Shown here piece after piece: positions 50,774 to 52,574 of a DNA stretch of 52,574 nt. Position numbers and translations under genes: made by a program. Below the pieces are notes generated by a model. The model saw nothing but the letters and a program-made list of their open reading frames with translations, was not told the origin of the DNA and did not search any database. This DNA is from an uncultured Collinsella sp. (lineage in GTDB: Bacteria; Actinomycetota; Coriobacteriia; Coriobacteriales; Coriobacteriaceae), in contig UQAU01000014.1 in assembly GCA_900539035.1 (NCBI GenBank), positions 1-52,574 on the forward strand, given 5' to 3'. Positions within the stretch are counted from its first letter, which is position 1, and each line of letters starts with the position of its first letter.

Positions 50774-50932
50774 GTTTCCTCCCATTCCTCCTTCTATGCA
50801 CGTAACATGCAGTATTCATTATAGGCGCTTGAGAAATACTTTCGACACTGATTGCGCTTTACCACACAAAAGTATTTTCTGCATTGCAAGGGTTTTTGCT
50901 CTAAATGGTCGTATTTCTCGGTGGACGGCATA

Positions 50933-50973
50933 CACAAACGGGGGCATTCCGCATAAATGCGAAACACCCCCGT
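50933..50973 (-). terminator. hisS terminator
   Basis: Long imperfect stem: ACGGGGG (50938-50944) with CCCCCGT (50967-50973) and inner CGCAT/ATGCG (50950-50954, 50957-50961). On the minus strand it is followed by TTTGTGTATG. It lies 58 bases past the hisS stop. Confidence 0.7.
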
Positions 50974-51030
50974 AACAATCGCTCGGCGCAAGCGGGACGT
51001 GTTAGCGGACCCGCAGCTCAAAAAGATGCG

Positions 51031-52344
51031 CTACAGGCGCTCGCGAACCGCCTCGACAACGTTGGCCAGATCGACCAGTACCTCGTCATGGCTCTCCATG
51101 TCGCGCACCTTGACCTTACCGGCGGCAAGCTCGTCGCCGCCCAGGACCAGGATGAGTTTGGCGCCCACCTTGTCGGCCTGCTTAAACTGAGCCTTGAGCG
51201 AACGGCCCTGATAGTCGGCCTCGGTCACGATGCCTGCGGCGCGAAGCTCCTGCGTAATGGCAAAGACGTTCTGGCGCAGTTCCTTGCCGGCGTTGGCGAC
51301 ATAGACGCACGGGGCCTCATCTGCACCCAGATCGCTGCCAAAGGCCTGCAGGGCCAGCAGGGCGCGCTCAAAACCGACAGCAAAGCCGACGCCCGCCGTG
51401 GGCTTGCCACCCTCGAGCTCGACCAGGCCATCGTAGCGGCCGCCGCCGCCGATGGAGCCGACGCCGGCGCCAGGGGCCTCGACCTCAAAGACAGTACGGG
51501 TGTAGTAGTCCAGACCACGCACCAGGGTGGGGTCCTCGACATACTTGATGCCGGCGGCATCCAGATAGCGCTTGACCTGCTCGTAGTGCTCGCGGCACTC
51601 GTCGCACAGGTTGTCGCCCATCAGCGGAGCCTCGGCCATGATCTCACGGCAGTGGTCGTTCTTGCAGTCGAAGGCGCGCAGCGGGTTGAGCTCGGCGCGC
51701 TCGCGGCACTCATCGCACATCTCGTCTGCGTGATCGAGGATGAACTGCTTGACCTGCTCGCGGTAAGCCGGACGGCACTGGGCGTCACCCATCGAGTTGA
51801 TGAGCAGACGAAGCTTGGAAAGATCGAAGCCCAGGCGCTTGTAGAACTCCATGAGCATGATGATGCACTCGGCGTCTGCCGCCGGATCGGGAGCGCCGAG
51901 CCACTCGATGCCCACCTGGTGGAACTGGCGCAGGCGGCCCTTCTGGGGACGCTCGCCGCGGAACATGGCCTCGGCGTAGTACGCCTTAAACGGCGTGGAG
52001 CCCTGGGGCACCAGATTGTTCTCGACGACGGCGCGCACCACGCCGGCCGTGCCCTCGGGGCGAAGTGCCAGGCGCTGCTTGGGCTTGAGTTTGGTGTCGG
52101 TGCCCTCGGTAAAAACGCGCTCCAGGTTGGCACCGCTGAACACGCGGAACATCTCCTTGCGCACGACGTCGGTCGACTGGCCGATACCGTGGACAAACAC
52201 GTCCACCTGCTCGATTGCGGGCGTCTCGATGGGTTTAAAACCAAACGGCTCGAACACGCCGGCCGCAATCTGCTGCATCTTTTGCCAGGCGCGCATCTCG
52301 GCGCCGATAAGGTCGCGGGTTCCCTCCGCCTTCTGTGCCTGCAT
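51031..52344 (-). CDS. hisS: Histidyl-tRNA synthetase
   Basis: A 437-residue class II synthetase. N-terminal motif 1 region (GTRDLIGAEMRAWQKM), motif 2 (AYYAEAMFRGERPQKGRLRQFHQ), the histidine-specific loop LVRGLDYYTRTVFEV, motif 3 (AVGFERALLAL) and a C-terminal anticodon-binding domain are visible. A CDECRERAELNPLRAFDC/CDECREH Cys-rich insertion, typical of many bacterial HisRS, lies around residues 205-245. It charges tRNA-His. ATG at 52344 follows AAAGGTG with a 7-base spacer; the TTG two codons earlier is less likely. Close to the contig end. Confidence 0.96.
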   Translation of the reverse strand: MQAQKAEGTRDLIGAEMRAWQKMQQIAAGVFEPFGFKPIETPAIEQVDVFVHGIGQSTDVVRKEMFRVFSGANLERVFTEGTDTKLKPKQRLALRPEGTAGVVRAVVENNLVPQGSTPFKAYYAEAMFRGERPQKGRLRQFHQVGIEWLGAPDPAADAECIIMLMEFYKRLGFDLSKLRLLINSMGDAQCRPAYREQVKQFILDHADEMCDECRERAELNPLRAFDCKNDHCREIMAEAPLMGDNLCDECREHYEQVKRYLDAAGIKYVEDPTLVRGLDYYTRTVFEVEAPGAGVGSIGGGGRYDGLVELEGGKPTAGVGFAVGFERALLALQAFGSDLGADEAPCVYVANAGKELRQNVFAITQELRAAGIVTEADYQGRSLKAQFKQADKVGAKLILVLGGDELAAGKVKVRDMESHDEVLVDLANVVEAVRERL

Positions 52345-52413
52345 GGGCAAACACCTTTCTTTTGTATCGCGTCATAGGTAACGGTCATTATACGGCACAA
52401 ACACAAACAGCGG

Positions 52414-52574
<161 letters not shown>

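Overview
This 52.6 kb window looks like one complete assembled contig from a high-GC, anaerobic gut Coriobacteriia. The gene content and style (divergent kdp operons, feoAAB with a Cys-rich partner, a lactate-racemase locus, stand-alone GltD-like and enoate-reductase flavoproteins, an EbgA/EbgC beta-galactosidase) suggest Collinsella or a close relative. That genus call is an inference; no rRNA or other marker gene is present. The first ~78 bases are low-complexity and the last ~160 bases are almost pure G, so both ends look like sequencing or assembly artefacts.

Layout. (1) 0.2-8.8 kb: sugar-acid uptake and catabolism, with two GntP permeases, an IlvD/Edd-family dehydratase better read as a sugar-acid dehydratase, and a divergent FadR-type GntR regulator facing an operator cluster. 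Set among them are a HIT protein, a YczE/DUF6198-like membrane protein behind a long structured leader, and an AAA+ ATPase behind a helically phased 10-bp repeat. (2) 8.9-10.9 kb: an FAD/FMN/4Fe-4S enoate reductase. (3) 11.1-19.4 kb: kdpFABC (-) diverging from kdpDE (+), a high-affinity K+ pump and its sensor system. (4) 19.5-28.6 kb: a stand-alone GltD-like oxidoreductase, then uxaC-GPH transporter-uxaB-uxaA (galacturonate to 2-keto-3-deoxygluconate) and a LacI regulator with palindromic operators. (5) 28.7-32.5 kb: ferrous-iron uptake (feoA, feoA, feoB, FeoB-associated protein) and an HPr variant with Asp at position 46. (6) 32.9-39.4 kb: an APC amino-acid permease, then ebgA-ebgC with a divergent LacI and three operators. 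(7) 39.7-52.3 kb: aspS, serB, a split lactate-racemization locus (larB-larC1-tetR on +, larA-larD-like channel on -), ppc and hisS.

The genes describe a fermenter of plant polysaccharide and host sugars (galacturonate, gluconate-type acids, beta-galactosides) with anaplerotic PEP carboxylase, lactate stereo-interconversion and metal/K+ homeostasis. Two routes to KDG are present, but KDG kinase and aldolase are not in the window.

The least explained material is non-coding: a family of ~126-bp nested hairpins with conserved internal-loop sequence and different stems (44876-45000, 47810-47936, a remnant at 47715); a 230-bp element with 36-bp terminal inverted repeats (32611-32840); a 197-bp element with perfect 28-bp ends and a third end copy 20 kb away; near-identical terminator hairpins at both outer edges of the kdp region; and six ACGAAA/TTTCGT palindromes bracketing the DUF6198-ATPase pair.
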